This document shows positions 26,494-36,437 of a DNA stretch of 51,280 bases, in pieces. Position numbers and translations under genes: made by a program. The stretch lies in contig JACPPR010000024.1 in the NCBI GenBank assembly GCA_016190895.1, forward strand, positions 1 through 51,280. The letters are read 5' to 3'. The notes beneath the pieces are model-generated. The model did not search any database. It was not told the DNA's origin and was given only the letters and a program-made list of their open reading frames with translations. The first letter of the stretch is position 1; each line of letters opens with the position of its first letter. The stretch comes from Chloroflexota bacterium (GTDB lineage Bacteria; Chloroflexota; Dehalococcoidia; Dehalococcoidales; UBA2162).

Positions 26494-26515
26494 GCACAGG
26501 CAGGGACGCCTGTGC
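26494..26515. repeat. REP-like hairpin GCACAGGC-agggac-GCCTGTGC
   Basis: Near-identical core to the hairpin at 43983-44012. Confidence 0.7.
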
Positions 26516-26724
26516 CACCAAGAACAGCTTTTAAGAGTTACAGCGTATTAGTGTGATCTTCTCAAATTCTCCCGCCTTAAATCCCTCTCGTTCTCCCTTT
26601 TTAAAGGGAGATGCCTTTACCGTTTGCTTCTTTCGCTTTATGTATCCCCCTTTTACTAAAGGGGATTTTTCTGCTTCACCATCTTGATTAAACCCGTCCT
26701 TTGGTTCATAATACTGATACTGAG

Positions 26725-27720
26725 ATGAAAAGTATAACCGTAGGCAAGCTGAGGGGGCTGCAGGAAATTAGCAGCCCGCAGGGTATTCTCACTATCTCCG
26801 CGATGGACCACCGGGGTTCTCTGCAACGGATGATAAACAGGAAGAACCCGGAAAAGGTGACCTATGACGATATGGTCAAGCGCAAGCAGGAGCTTTGCTC
26901 CGTCCTGGCAGAGCATTCCACGGCCGTGCTGCTGGACCCGCTCTTCGGAGCAGCCCAATGCATCGGCGCCGGCATCTTGCCCAAGAGTACCGGGCTGCTG
27001 GTCAGCATCGAATCTTCCGGCTACGGGGGTGGGGACGAGAACCGGGTGACCGAGCTATTGGAAGACTGGGGAGTGGAGAAGATTAAGCGGATGGGGGCAT
27101 CGGCAGTCAAGATTCTGGTCTATTATCGTTCTGATTTGAAGCCATTGTCCGGGCAGCAGCTGAGAATAATCAAGCGGGTAGCCAATCAGTGTGTCAAATA
27201 TGACATACCATTTTTGGTCGAGCCGGTGAGCTATCCTGTGGGCGCCGAAAAAGTCAATCCGGAGCAGTTCGCCAGCCTCAAGCCTGAACTGGTTATTCAA
27301 ACCGCTCGCCAGATGACCGATTTACCCATCGATGTCTTGAAAGCCGAGTTTCCTGCCGATATGCGCTACAATAAGGATAAGTCCGAGCTTATTGAAATCT
27401 GCCGTAAGTTAGACGCCGTATCCCAGGTGCCCTGGGTAATTCTGAGCGCCGGTGAGAATTACGAGCTTTTCATCCAACAGGTGGAGATTGCCTGCCGGGC
27501 CGGGGCATCGGGCTTCCTGGGGGGGCGGGCCATCTGGCAGGAAGCGATGCCTATCGAGGACACCCGTGAAAGAGTTAAGTTCCTCTCGACCGTAGCCGTC
27601 GACCGTCTGAAAAAGCTGACTGAGGTAGCTGAGAAATACGCCACTCCCTGGTACAAGAAACTTGGACTGACAGGTGAGAAGATAGCCGGCGTCTCCGAAG
27701 ACTGGTACCGGCGGTATTAA
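26725..27720 (+). CDS. LacD-like (tagatose-1,6-bisphosphate/class I) aldolase
   Basis: 'ISAMDHRGSLQRMI', 'AVLLDPLFGA', 'AVKILVYY', 'PFLVEPVSY', 'DVLKAEFP', 'PWVILSAGENYELF'. Confidence 0.88.
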   Translation: MKSITVGKLRGLQEISSPQGILTISAMDHRGSLQRMINRKNPEKVTYDDMVKRKQELCSVLAEHSTAVLLDPLFGAAQCIGAGILPKSTGLLVSIESSGYGGGDENRVTELLEDWGVEKIKRMGASAVKILVYYRSDLKPLSGQQLRIIKRVANQCVKYDIPFLVEPVSYPVGAEKVNPEQFASLKPELVIQTARQMTDLPIDVLKAEFPADMRYNKDKSELIEICRKLDAVSQVPWVILSAGENYELFIQQVEIACRAGASGFLGGRAIWQEAMPIEDTRERVKFLSTVAVDRLKKLTEVAEKYATPWYKKLGLTGEKIAGVSEDWYRRY

Positions 27721-27750
27721 CCATGTAATCCAGATACGCCTTGCCAGCGG

Positions 27751-27930
27751 CACCACGAAATATGAAAATAGCCCCGATTCTATCGGGGTTTTGTAATTCT
27801 CCGGCTTGCCCGCCTGCCAAGGCCTGTGCGGCGGGCAGGCCGGAGAATCCAAGTCCCCTTCCGTTCCTCCTGGATTCCCCGCCTGAAGCGGGGAATGGCA
27901 TATAGGGGACTCGTTATTTTCGTGAGAATC
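27751..27930. repeat. MITE-like intergenic element, copy 3
   Basis: 'caccacgaaatatgaaaata ... cgttattttcgtgagaatc'; ends shared with 201-329 and 350-530. Confidence 0.55.
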
Positions 27931-28088
27931 AGGGCAAGCGTGGCTATAAAACCGGTGATTACCTTTCTCATACTCTCTCCTTTTCCATACTATATTCAAC
28001 ATATAGAACGGCAAAGAGTGAGAAAAGTTGAACCGGCTTTGGGACCTGGGTTAAATCCGGCAAACACTGCTGCCAGAGCCAGGAACGT

Positions 28089-28787
28089 TTAAGAATAAGA
28101 ATTTGTCAGGACGCTTCTTATGGCCCCGTGTTCCAGATGAACCTGGCGGTCAGCGAGCTTGCCTACATCCTGGTCATGGGTGACCATTATGATGGTGTGA
28201 CCCTCATGGTGAAGCTCTTGAATCAGTTCCACCACGATTTGCTCATTGGCCTCGTCCAGATTGCCGGTAGGCTCATCCGCCAGGATAAGCTTGGGGTAGT
28301 TAATCAGCGCCCGGGCGATACAGACCCGCTGCTGCTCACCTCCGGAAAGCTGGCTGGGCAGGTGGTGGGCACGGTCGGCCAGCCCGACTCTGGCCAGCGC
28401 TGCCATAGCTTCCGGCTTATCGGGCAGGCTGTGATAATACTGCGCTACCATGATATTCTCTACTGCTGTCAGGTGTGGAATCAGGTGGAATTGCTGGAAG
28501 ATAAGCCCAATCTTATCCCGCCGCACCTCGGTCAACTGCTTCTGGGTTAGCGAGGATAGGTCGACTCCATCCAGAATCACTCGCCCTTCGGTTGGTTTGT
28601 CCATACCACCGATGATGTTGAGCAGTGTGGTCTTGCCAGAACCCGAAGGCCCCATTATCGATACCCACTCGCCTTGCTCAACAGATAGACTCATTTCCTT
28701 GAGCGCGTGGACATTTTCATAGTACTTGCGTACCTCTTTCAGTTCCAGCAGTACGTGTTTTTCTCTTTCTTTTACCATACTCTTCAT
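28089..28787 (-). CDS. ABC transporter ATP-binding protein (LolD/MacB type)
   Basis: 'MGPSGSGKTTLLNIIGGMDKPT', '[32 protein letters not shown]'. Confidence 0.93.
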   Translation of the reverse strand: MKSMVKEREKHVLLELKEVRKYYENVHALKEMSLSVEQGEWVSIMGPSGSGKTTLLNIIGGMDKPTEGRVILDGVDLSSLTQKQLTEVRRDKIGLIFQQFHLIPHLTAVENIMVAQYYHSLPDKPEAMAALARVGLADRAHHLPSQLSGGEQQRVCIARALINYPKLILADEPTGNLDEANEQIVVELIQELHHEGHTIIMVTHDQDVGKLADRQVHLEHGAIRSVLTNSYS

Positions 28788-29917
28788 TCTCCTCGAAGTA
28801 CGATGGCTGGTTGGACCCGGGCCGCAATTTTAGCCGGGATAAAGGCCGCCAGCGCGGCGAGCCCGGTAGCCAGAACAATTGCTAAGGGCAATATAGGCAG
28901 TCTCACGGCGATGGGAGCGTGAAAAACGCTCTGTCCGATGCCCTGGGCTACCAGCAGCCCCAGAACCCAGCCGAGAATGCCGCCGGCAAACCCCAGGGCA
29001 GCGCCCTCGATAACGAACTCCAGCATGACATCCTGGTCCTGTCCGCCTAGCGCCTTCCGCAAGCCGATTTCACGGCGCCGCTCCAGGGTTATATTGACCA
29101 TCGTGATGACGAGACAAAGCAACGTCAGGAGCAGTATTATGGCTACCGCCAATAGCACTAATGACTGAATCTTGACCAACACTCTCCCTTCGGCTTGAGA
29201 GACCTGCCTGATAAGGCTGGCTTCGATGGTGGGGAACTCGGTTTTCAGGCTCCGAACCAGGGACTCCAGTTGGGCCGGGTCAGTGGCGATGCTGAAGTAG
29301 GCTACATTGGCCGTGTCCGGTCTGTTGAGCAATCGGGCTGCTAAGTCGAGGTCGACAAAGACCAGGTTGTCTTCTTTACCGCCGGAGCTTAGAATGCCGG
29401 CGACCACCACCGCTGCGGTCTGTCCGCCTTCCGCAGTCAGTTCCAAGCGGTCGCCTGCAGTTATGCCCAATTTCTTAGCCAGCGCCTCGCCGACCAGGGC
29501 AGATTGTCCTCGCTTATCCGGTGCATCACCTGCTATTTTCCAGTAAGGACTCACCCGGCTAATCTGCGAAAAATCGGTTCCGGCGAGGACTATCTGGTGA
29601 GACGTTGTCTCGACAATTCCGTATAGATAAGGGCTATAGCCGACTAGCTGGCGCGGCGGCACTCGGGCGGCTATACCCGATATTTCGTGTAGAGCCAAAT
29701 AAGGTTGATTTTCCGGCGACGCCGGAGTCAGAACCAGGTTAGCTCCGTATGTCCTCAGTTCTCGTGTCATCTTCTGCCCGATGTCGTAGTAGACATCCGC
29801 CAGGCCGGAAACTATGGCTACCCCCAGGACAATAGCGATAAATGCGATTGCCACCCGGGATTTACGCCGGATGAGGGCAAAGCTTACCAACCGTAACATA
29901 AACCAGCGTTTACCCAT
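28784..29917 (-). CDS. FtsX-type ABC transporter permease
   Basis: 'RRKSRVAIAFIAIVLGVAIVSGLADVYYDIGQKMTRELRTYGANLVLTPAS', C-terminal FtsX domain. Start approximate. Confidence 0.9.
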   Translation of the reverse strand: MGKRWFMLRLVSFALIRRKSRVAIAFIAIVLGVAIVSGLADVYYDIGQKMTRELRTYGANLVLTPASPENQPYLALHEISGIAARVPPRQLVGYSPYLYGIVETTSHQIVLAGTDFSQISRVSPYWKIAGDAPDKRGQSALVGEALAKKLGITAGDRLELTAEGGQTAAVVVAGILSSGGKEDNLVFVDLDLAARLLNRPDTANVAYFSIATDPAQLESLVRSLKTEFPTIEASLIRQVSQAEGRVLVKIQSLVLLAVAIILLLTLLCLVITMVNITLERRREIGLRKALGGQDQDVMLEFVIEGAALGFAGGILGWVLGLLVAQGIGQSVFHAPIAVRLPILPLAIVLATGLAALAAFIPAKIAARVQPAIVLRGE

Positions 29918-31208
29918 TGGTATAGCTCCCGACCAGGATTCGAGCTGGTTGCAGACGTGAGACCGTTCGTGCCGCCGAAAGGCTGCCAAGCATTGTCACA
30001 CCGATGGCAATAGCAAAACCCGCCGGGACTGTTAACGCCTTGATTGAGATAGCCGTGCCAAAAACATTCTGGCCGACAAATTTCGCCAGGCCGAAACCGG
30101 CTATGAGACCGGCGGCGCCGCCAATCACTCCAATCAGACAAGCCTCAGCCAGGAATAGCCAGATGACGGAGGAATCGTATGCCCCCAAAGCCTTGAGCAG
30201 CCCGACCTCCCGACTGCGTTCCAGAGCGGCGGCGCCCATCAAGCTGGATATGCCCAGCACAGAGCTAACTGTGGCCGCCAGCGCCAGGAGAGCCATAAGC
30301 AATTGTACCTTGGAAAGAATGGCGCCTTCTGATTCGGCTACCTGCCGAATGGGCCTGGCCCAGGCTCCCGGAATCACCTCCTCGATTTGATATGCGACAG
30401 AATCGACAAATGGCGAGCAGTACCAGGTCTCGAACTCCTGCCGGCTGAGAGCGTCAGGGCCCAGCTCTTCCGCCTTGCGCGCCAGGTCGTTCTTGGGCAT
30501 GGTCAGAGCGCTAACTTCCAACCGGGATACTTTCCCCTGGCGTCCGACGGCTTCCTGAAGCCAGGCGAGAGGGACAAAGACCTGTTTGTCCTCATCGCCG
30601 CCGGCAGTGACGACACCCCTCACTTTGAGAGCATAATTTTCCTTTCCCAAAGTTAGCTCCATAATATCGCCAGGGTCGAGGGATTATTTTTGAGCCAGCG
30701 TCCGCCCCACCAGCACCGATGGGCGGGCATCCGCATCGCCAGGCCAGTTCCCCTCAATTTGCCACCAGGTTTTCATGTCTTTAACCCCGGTGACGACCGT
30801 CTCACCGGTAGGGATAATGAGAGTCTTCTGAAACCACGTCCCGGCTATATCCACAGCATCGCCGGCAGGTGTCTCCGCCCGAACGTTGAGGTATGGAGCG
30901 AACCCGAGGATATTGTGCTTCCAGAATATCATCTTCAGCTTCGGTAAATCAGCCTCCGGCAGATAGCCCTGTTCAGAGAGAGGGTTATAATCGATTGCCA
31001 CACCGTCTAGAGGGATATTTTCCACCTGAGGCGTAACGAGGATATTGGCGCCGTAGCTCTTCAACTCTCGGTTGACCTTATCGCCGACATCGAGAGCGAT
31101 ATTCAGCGTGGCTACTGCTAGCGAAGTGCCCAGGGCTACCGTAAGCACAGCCAGCGCCTTCTTGCGCCAACCTTTAGCCAGCGAACGGTTCACCATGGTA
31201 ACAAACAA
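29910..31208 (-). pseudogene. FtsX-type ABC permease interrupted by an in-frame TAA at 30684-30686
   Basis: ORFs 31208-30684 and 30662-29910 lie in the same frame and join as ...VLVGRTLAQK*SLDPGDIMELTLGKE..., aligning without gaps to LVGEALAKKLGITAGDRLELTAEG of the neighbouring permease. Confidence 0.85.
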
Positions 31209-31219
31209 TTAGTTTCTCC

Positions 31220-32482
31220 TCATTGGGCAAAGACCGTCCTTTTTGCCGTAAGCTCTTCGGCTGAGATATTGACGACATTACCTTCCTTTTCGTAAGGCAA
31301 GGGGATGGGATTACAACCGCCAGGAAAGCCGATGGTTGTTTTGTTGATGGCGGCGCTACACCGATTGCAGATGACGTTTTCTTTGTCCTGACGATAGCCA
31401 GCCGCCCCGCAGAACTCGCAGGCGTCCAGTCCCACTCCGTAGACCCCAGAGCCTTTATAAATGACAAGGAAACGGACCGTTGTGCCCTCAGCCGTGGCAA
31501 AGGAGAAGCGTCGAAGAGAACCATCAGCCACGGAATCCATCGGTATTCTTACCTGGCCGCTTTCAGCGCTGACCGGCGTGGCCGGAGACAGCTGTGGCGG
31601 ACGGCTTCCGAAGAAAGCGGCAGCCTTGTCAGTGCCGACAACCAGCGCCATCAACAGTCCGATGGTAACAAACACTGCCGCCGTCCGCCGCTCTGTGACT
31701 TTCACTTTTCGTTTTTGGGCCGGGTTAAGACCATCGAGCGAATATCTTTGCCGTCGCCATTCCAGAATAGTCACCAGCGCCAACACCGCTATCACTATCA
31801 AGAGAATGTAAAAGAAGGCGGCGTAGTTATTCACCACGGGGACGATGAGCCGGAACAGCCAGCGAGTGAGTGGTATCATTCCCTTGTTCAGGCTGATTTG
31901 CACCACAGTAGCCGCATTGCGAATGAGCAAAATGAAGAGTGTTATCATAGTGATGGAGGTGACTAACCGGGGGCGGGCCCGGGCAGTCACCTTTTTGAGA
32001 GTTATCCCGGCCAGTGCAGCAACTGCCAGCACCATGGCCACTGCTCCCAATTTGGTGACTAGCTCGGTGCTGGTGGGCCTGTCGAGGCCAAGGAAAAATC
32101 TGGTCTGAGTAAGCGCAATATCCAGGCCCGGCACAATGACCAAAGCCGCTACACCGAGGAGAATGAGGAAGGGCGCCACCCAGCTGGCCATGCTGCCAGC
32201 TTTATCAGTGGCATCCCGACTTGTCCAACCTAACTGTATAATCAGACCAATGGCAAGAACAACAGCCAGGGCGTTGATGAGGAGTTCTACCGCCTCTCTA
32301 TCCCAGCCGGAAATGATGCCGTAAGTTAACCCCAGGCCGAAAACAGCGCCGAGGATTGTCCCCCATTTCAAAGGTAAAGATAGCCCTCTCTGGCCGCTAC
32401 CGCGTAGGGTAACGGCCAGCAGGGCTATCAGAAAAGCAATCTCAATCCCGCTATGCAGGGCCGAGATTAGTACCTTGAGCAA
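31220..32482 (-). CDS. DUF2318-containing iron-system membrane protein
   Basis: Multiple TM helices and C-terminal 'CEFCGAAGYRQDKENVICNRCSAAINKTTIGFPGGCNPIPLPYE'. Confidence 0.88.
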   Translation of the reverse strand: MLKVLISALHSGIEIAFLIALLAVTLRGSGQRGLSLPLKWGTILGAVFGLGLTYGIISGWDREAVELLINALAVVLAIGLIIQLGWTSRDATDKAGSMASWVAPFLILLGVAALVIVPGLDIALTQTRFFLGLDRPTSTELVTKLGAVAMVLAVAALAGITLKKVTARARPRLVTSITMITLFILLIRNAATVVQISLNKGMIPLTRWLFRLIVPVVNNYAAFFYILLIVIAVLALVTILEWRRQRYSLDGLNPAQKRKVKVTERRTAAVFVTIGLLMALVVGTDKAAAFFGSRPPQLSPATPVSAESGQVRIPMDSVADGSLRRFSFATAEGTTVRFLVIYKGSGVYGVGLDACEFCGAAGYRQDKENVICNRCSAAINKTTIGFPGGCNPIPLPYEKEGNVVNISAEELTAKRTVFAQ

Positions 32483-32526
32483 CCTGTGTGACCATTCCTT
32501 TCCGGGCTTTTCGCTCTAGTTGCCCG

Positions 32527-33135
32527 TTAGAACTTGCGCGGCAGATAATCGAACTCCCAGCTCACCTCGATGGGCTGCAGCCAGAAGCGTCCCGGGACGC
32601 CGGTCTCTTTGTCTACATGAAGCAGGTAACCCTGTTTCTCTGGCGACTCGATGATGAAAGCGAGACTGTATTTGCCGGCGCCCATCATTTTGATATTGGC
32701 GCCATAGTGGGGACCATCGCTGGCGTTCATCGGCATAAACGTTCCCTGCTGTTCCTGGCCATTGTCCAGGTTTTTCAACCGGTACTTTACCGTCATATAA
32801 GGGACCCATTCGCCGAAGCCGAAGCCGGTCTCGTTATTCTGGAGAGCGTGGATATCGGCTTCGATATGAATATCGGCCTCGGCGATATTCAAACCAGCCT
32901 TCTCTGAAGGCTCCATCACCACAGGCTGGAAGTAAACCGCGGCGATGTTCAAACCGCCCCGTTGCACCTCATCGCCAATGGGGTACTCCGTAAATCCAGC
33001 GCCCGCGCTGCCGCCTGCCGGCTCTTCCGTGGCAGGTCGTGTAGCGGGACGTCCCTGGTCGCCGGCACATCCTGCCAGCGCCAGTCCCGTTAATACCAAT
33101 GCCGATATTGCTCCAATCAAATAGCTCTTTCTCAT
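32527..33135 (-). CDS. P19/Tp34-type periplasmic iron-transport lipoprotein
   Basis: Lipobox 'LALAGC'; 'AVYFQPVVMEPSEKAGLNIAEADIHIEADIHALQNNETGFGFGEWVPYMTVKYRL'. Start ATG at 33135. Confidence 0.9.
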   Translation of the reverse strand: MRKSYLIGAISALVLTGLALAGCAGDQGRPATRPATEEPAGGSAGAGFTEYPIGDEVQRGGLNIAAVYFQPVVMEPSEKAGLNIAEADIHIEADIHALQNNETGFGFGEWVPYMTVKYRLKNLDNGQEQQGTFMPMNASDGPHYGANIKMMGAGKYSLAFIIESPEKQGYLLHVDKETGVPGRFWLQPIEVSWEFDYLPRKF

Positions 33136-33185
33136 TCTCCTCTTTTTCCCTTTCTCTCCTATTATTTTTCTTCTTGGCTTGTCTT

Positions 33186-34421
33186 TTAGGTGGTAGATTC
33201 TCGACTTGTTGTAGCAGACCGAGGTCTTTGGCGAAATTGGAAAACCAGACCTATCCCGGCTGCAAGCAGCAGTGCCGCTTGTAGAGCGATACTCTGCCAT
33301 GTGGGGTAAAAACCCAAAAATCCTACGGATGACAGGTTGGGTACTATCGTGGTGCCGACCATCCCGCCTTCCTGCAATTCACGGATTCCTTTCCCGGCAA
33401 AGACGAACGCCATGTAATAGAGCAGAATGCCAGTGCCGATAAAGAAAGGCTTGAGCGGTATTTTGACACTCCCCCATTTGATAGCGATGAAGATGGCAAC
33501 CAGCACTATTGCGCCAGCGACAAAACCGAGTCCGATGCTGCCTATCTGGCTGCCCTGGGAACCCGATAGAAGCGCCTGGTAAAACAAGACCGTCTCAGCG
33601 CCCTCGCGGTAGACCGCCAGGAAAGCGACGGACCAAAGGGCGAGCGTGCTGCCGGTGGTTAATGAAGCAGTCAGCTTGTTCTGGATATATTGCTGCCACT
33701 TTTGCGCCTGCACCTTGCCCAGGAGCCAGAAGCTCACCGAGAACAGCACCGCTACGGCAAGAAGCATCGTGATGCCCTCGAGCAGCTCCTGGCTGGCGCC
33801 ACTGAGGTTGAACAGGTATCTTACGGCAACCGCCGTGGCAATACTGGCCAGGATAGCAAAGAAGGCACTCTGGTAGATGGTCTGCACTTTGGCGCTGTTG
33901 CCTGATTTCACCAGGTAAGCGATGATAGCGCCGATGATAAGAATCGCCTCAAAGCCCTCACGCACTATGATGAAAAATGAGGTCAGGAATCCCCCGGCGG
34001 TCCCACCCCCAGCCCCACCCCCACCAAGGCGACCGGCATCCTCACGGAGCATTCCCATCAGCTCGCCTACTTGCTGCTTGACCTCAGCAGGGCTGGCGCC
34101 GGAGCGGAGTAGCTGGTTGACTTCGGTGAAGCCGTACTCTACCTCGAAGGCACGTGCGGAAGATATATCCAGGCGAATGGCTGTCTCCATGCCACTGCTT
34201 TCGAAGACGTCAAAGTAGGCATCCTTAGCTACCTGCTTGGCAATTTCTACATCACCGCGCTCGTAGGCAGATACTGCCTGGTCGAGGGTAGCCTCTATCT
34301 TGGCTACCGAGCTATCCCATCGGGATGTGTTTCCGCCTTGAGGTTGAGCGGTACAGGCGGTCAACACAAGTCCCAATACGGGCAATATCGCAATTAACGT
34401 TTTCCAGTTTATTCTGAGCAT
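33186..34421 (-). CDS. FTR1 family iron permease
   Basis: 'FFIIVREGFEAILIIGAIIAYLVKSG' and 'AVYREGAETVLFYQALL' (REGxE motifs). Confidence 0.94.
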   Translation of the reverse strand: MLRINWKTLIAILPVLGLVLTACTAQPQGGNTSRWDSSVAKIEATLDQAVSAYERGDVEIAKQVAKDAYFDVFESSGMETAIRLDISSARAFEVEYGFTEVNQLLRSGASPAEVKQQVGELMGMLREDAGRLGGGGAGGGTAGGFLTSFFIIVREGFEAILIIGAIIAYLVKSGNSAKVQTIYQSAFFAILASIATAVAVRYLFNLSGASQELLEGITMLLAVAVLFSVSFWLLGKVQAQKWQQYIQNKLTASLTTGSTLALWSVAFLAVYREGAETVLFYQALLSGSQGSQIGSIGLGFVAGAIVLVAIFIAIKWGSVKIPLKPFFIGTGILLYYMAFVFAGKGIRELQEGGMVGTTIVPNLSSVGFLGFYPTWQSIALQAALLLAAGIGLVFQFRQRPRSATTSRESTT

Positions 34422-34484
34422 AATTTCCTTCTTTGCCCGCTCTCGAGGCGAACGGACCTGGCATTGTCGTTGGCTATCCTATCC

Positions 34485-34542
34485 GATTAGTTTCCCCTAA
34501 CCGACCACGTTATTATATACTAACTCAGTATCTTTTTTCAAA
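34485..34542 (-). promoter_or_regulatory. candidate promoter/operator of the FTR1 operon
   Basis: Minus strand TTGAAA ... TATATAAT; palindromes ATACT-aactc-AGTAT and TTAG-tttccc-CTAA. Confidence 0.35.
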
Positions 34543-34984
34543 GGGTATTTCGCTGATTTGAACCCGTCCAGCGGTAACCGCCGAAGATAGCCTGCCCGCC
34601 TTCCTTCCAGAAGCAGTCCACTTCATCGAATCCAGCCTCATATAGCCAGGATATTTGCTGTCCCAAGCTGGGGGCGCCGGGTCCCCGAGGGCTCGGGATG
34701 CCGGCTTGCGTTTCTTTTTCCAGCTCGTCAAGGCTTTTCTCTATCCCCTTCTCCCGCTTGAGGCGCTCCTGCATCTCCAGGAGCCGTTCCCTCCGGTAGA
34801 GACGCCGGGTTACTTCACCCGGCGCTCCAACCATTTCCGAGTTCAGGAAGCAGCCTCCTTCTCCCACCAGCGGAAAGATTTCACTATATATCTGGCGGAT
34901 GCGTTCCGGCGAGCGGACGTTGTGTATTGCGAAGGCGGAGACAACTGCATCGAAAGGCGCCGGCAGGCACGCCGATTGCAGCAC
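34538..34984 (-). pseudogene. N-terminally truncated SAM methyltransferase remnant
   Basis: Only the C-terminal half ('FDAVVSAFAIHNVRSPERIRQIYSEIFPLVGEGGCFLNSEMVG...') is open; the SAM-binding GxGxG region is absent and upstream frames are broken. Confidence 0.65.
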
Positions 34985-35099
34985 TTTTCAGGCGAGATGA
35001 GATGTTCTTCTTTACCGAGGTTGGCGGAGTGGGAAAACAAAAGACCATGAAACCGACGTGGATGGTTGAAAACATGGTCAAGGTAAGGCGTGCCGATAA

Positions 35100-35780
35100 C
35101 TACACACTCGCCGATATTACCCAAACCATGGCAGCGGCTTTGGTGCCGAGTGAGAAGGTTTTCTTTCCAATCGAAACGGACATAGTGCCGGCGTAGTCGG
35201 CTACGTCTTTGACCACAATTGTCGCCCCTGGTTTGATTCCCGCCTGTTCAAAGTACTCCATGAGCTGAGGCAGCTTGTTCGCGTCTTCCGATATCAGCTC
35301 GACAGTTGTCGTTGTACCGGCGGTGACAGTATCGAGCGGGACGCCGCGAATAGGGGGTAGAACATCACCTACGGGTATGGGATTGCCGTGGGGGCATCTG
35401 GCCGGTTTGCCAAGCACTTCATACAGCCGGTCTACCATTCTCTCGGATATTGCATGTTCGAGCAGACAGGCTTCCTCATGCGTCTCATACCAGGGGATCT
35501 TAAGAATGCTCATCAGGAGGCATTCTGCGAGTCGGTGGCGACGAACAATGCCTACGGCTAGGTGCATACCCTTTTCCGTAAGCAGGATCCCTTCCTTTTC
35601 ATTTGCCGTGATAAGGCCATCCCGCCTCATGCGCTTGAGTGTGGCGGTCACGGTGGGCGGCGATACCTGCAACCGTTCTGCAAGACGCGCCCCGAGCACG
35701 CTCTTGCGCTCACTGACCATGTTCAATATAGTTTCCAGGTATTCTTCTACGATTGAAGTGGCGCCCGTTTTCTCCGGCAT
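35100..35780 (-). CDS. DtxR-family metal-dependent regulator with FeoA-like domain
   Basis: 'EEYLETILNMV...VSPPTVTATLKRMRRDGLITANEKEGILLTEKG...RRHRLAECLL', C-terminal SH3-like domain. Confidence 0.93.
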   Translation of the reverse strand: MPEKTGATSIVEEYLETILNMVSERKSVLGARLAERLQVSPPTVTATLKRMRRDGLITANEKEGILLTEKGMHLAVGIVRRHRLAECLLMSILKIPWYETHEEACLLEHAISERMVDRLYEVLGKPARCPHGNPIPVGDVLPPIRGVPLDTVTAGTTTTVELISEDANKLPQLMEYFEQAGIKPGATIVVKDVADYAGTMSVSIGKKTFSLGTKAAAMVWVISASV

Positions 35781-35944
35781 CTGACCGTCCTGAACAACGA
35801 ATAGGATTGCCCGGTCTTAGTTCGTCAGCCTTGCGCTAATTCTAGCCTGAAAACTCTCCAGGGGTCAACTTTGCGCACCGTTGCTGAGCAGTCGAGGAGT
35901 GTCAATTTTTGTGTTCACAGAGCGTTTCCTTCAGCCAGCGCCTA

Positions 35945-36215
35945 GAGGAGCTTCCTTCAACGCCTTCGTATTGACCTGGTTCCTGTGCACCGAAAAGAGC
36001 TGACCCCCTTGATGAAATAGGCCGAGAGCGCGGAGCGGAATAGCTCTTCGTTAGCCATAAAGACCGTCTTCCTGTGAATACAGGCGTCAAGCAGGGGGCG
36101 GGCCTAGCAGGTTAAGGTGGTTGGAAACAACCAGCAACGCCCCGCCTGTGGGGATATTCCCCCTGCCTTTGACTTGCCAACGGGTGATGACTGGCAGCCC
36201 GCCTCTAAAACCAGC
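35945..36215 (-). pseudogene. decayed second copy of plsC-type acyltransferase
   Basis: Frame-disrupted segments RWQVKGRGNIPTGGALLVVSNHLNLLGPP and VHRNQVNTKALKEAP match RWHIKGKQNIPANGPLLIVANHLNLVDPP and VHRSQADTKAVKQAL of plsC at 25572-26309. Confidence 0.85.
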
Positions 36216-36437
36216 CCTCGGTCTCTCCGTCAGAAATAAACTCTACTAGTTCGGATTATAGCTTATCTCAGTGAGCAGGACAAACCGGCATATTCGGGAG
36301 AACTGGGGGCAAAGCCTTGAGATTTTGAGCTTCGAGCAGTCATTCAGGTTCTTGCTCACCTTACCTGGCTCACCGAGGCGAAAAATCGTGCCCTTGCCAG
36401 GAATCAACTTGAACGATAACGCCAAGGCAATCTCGTT

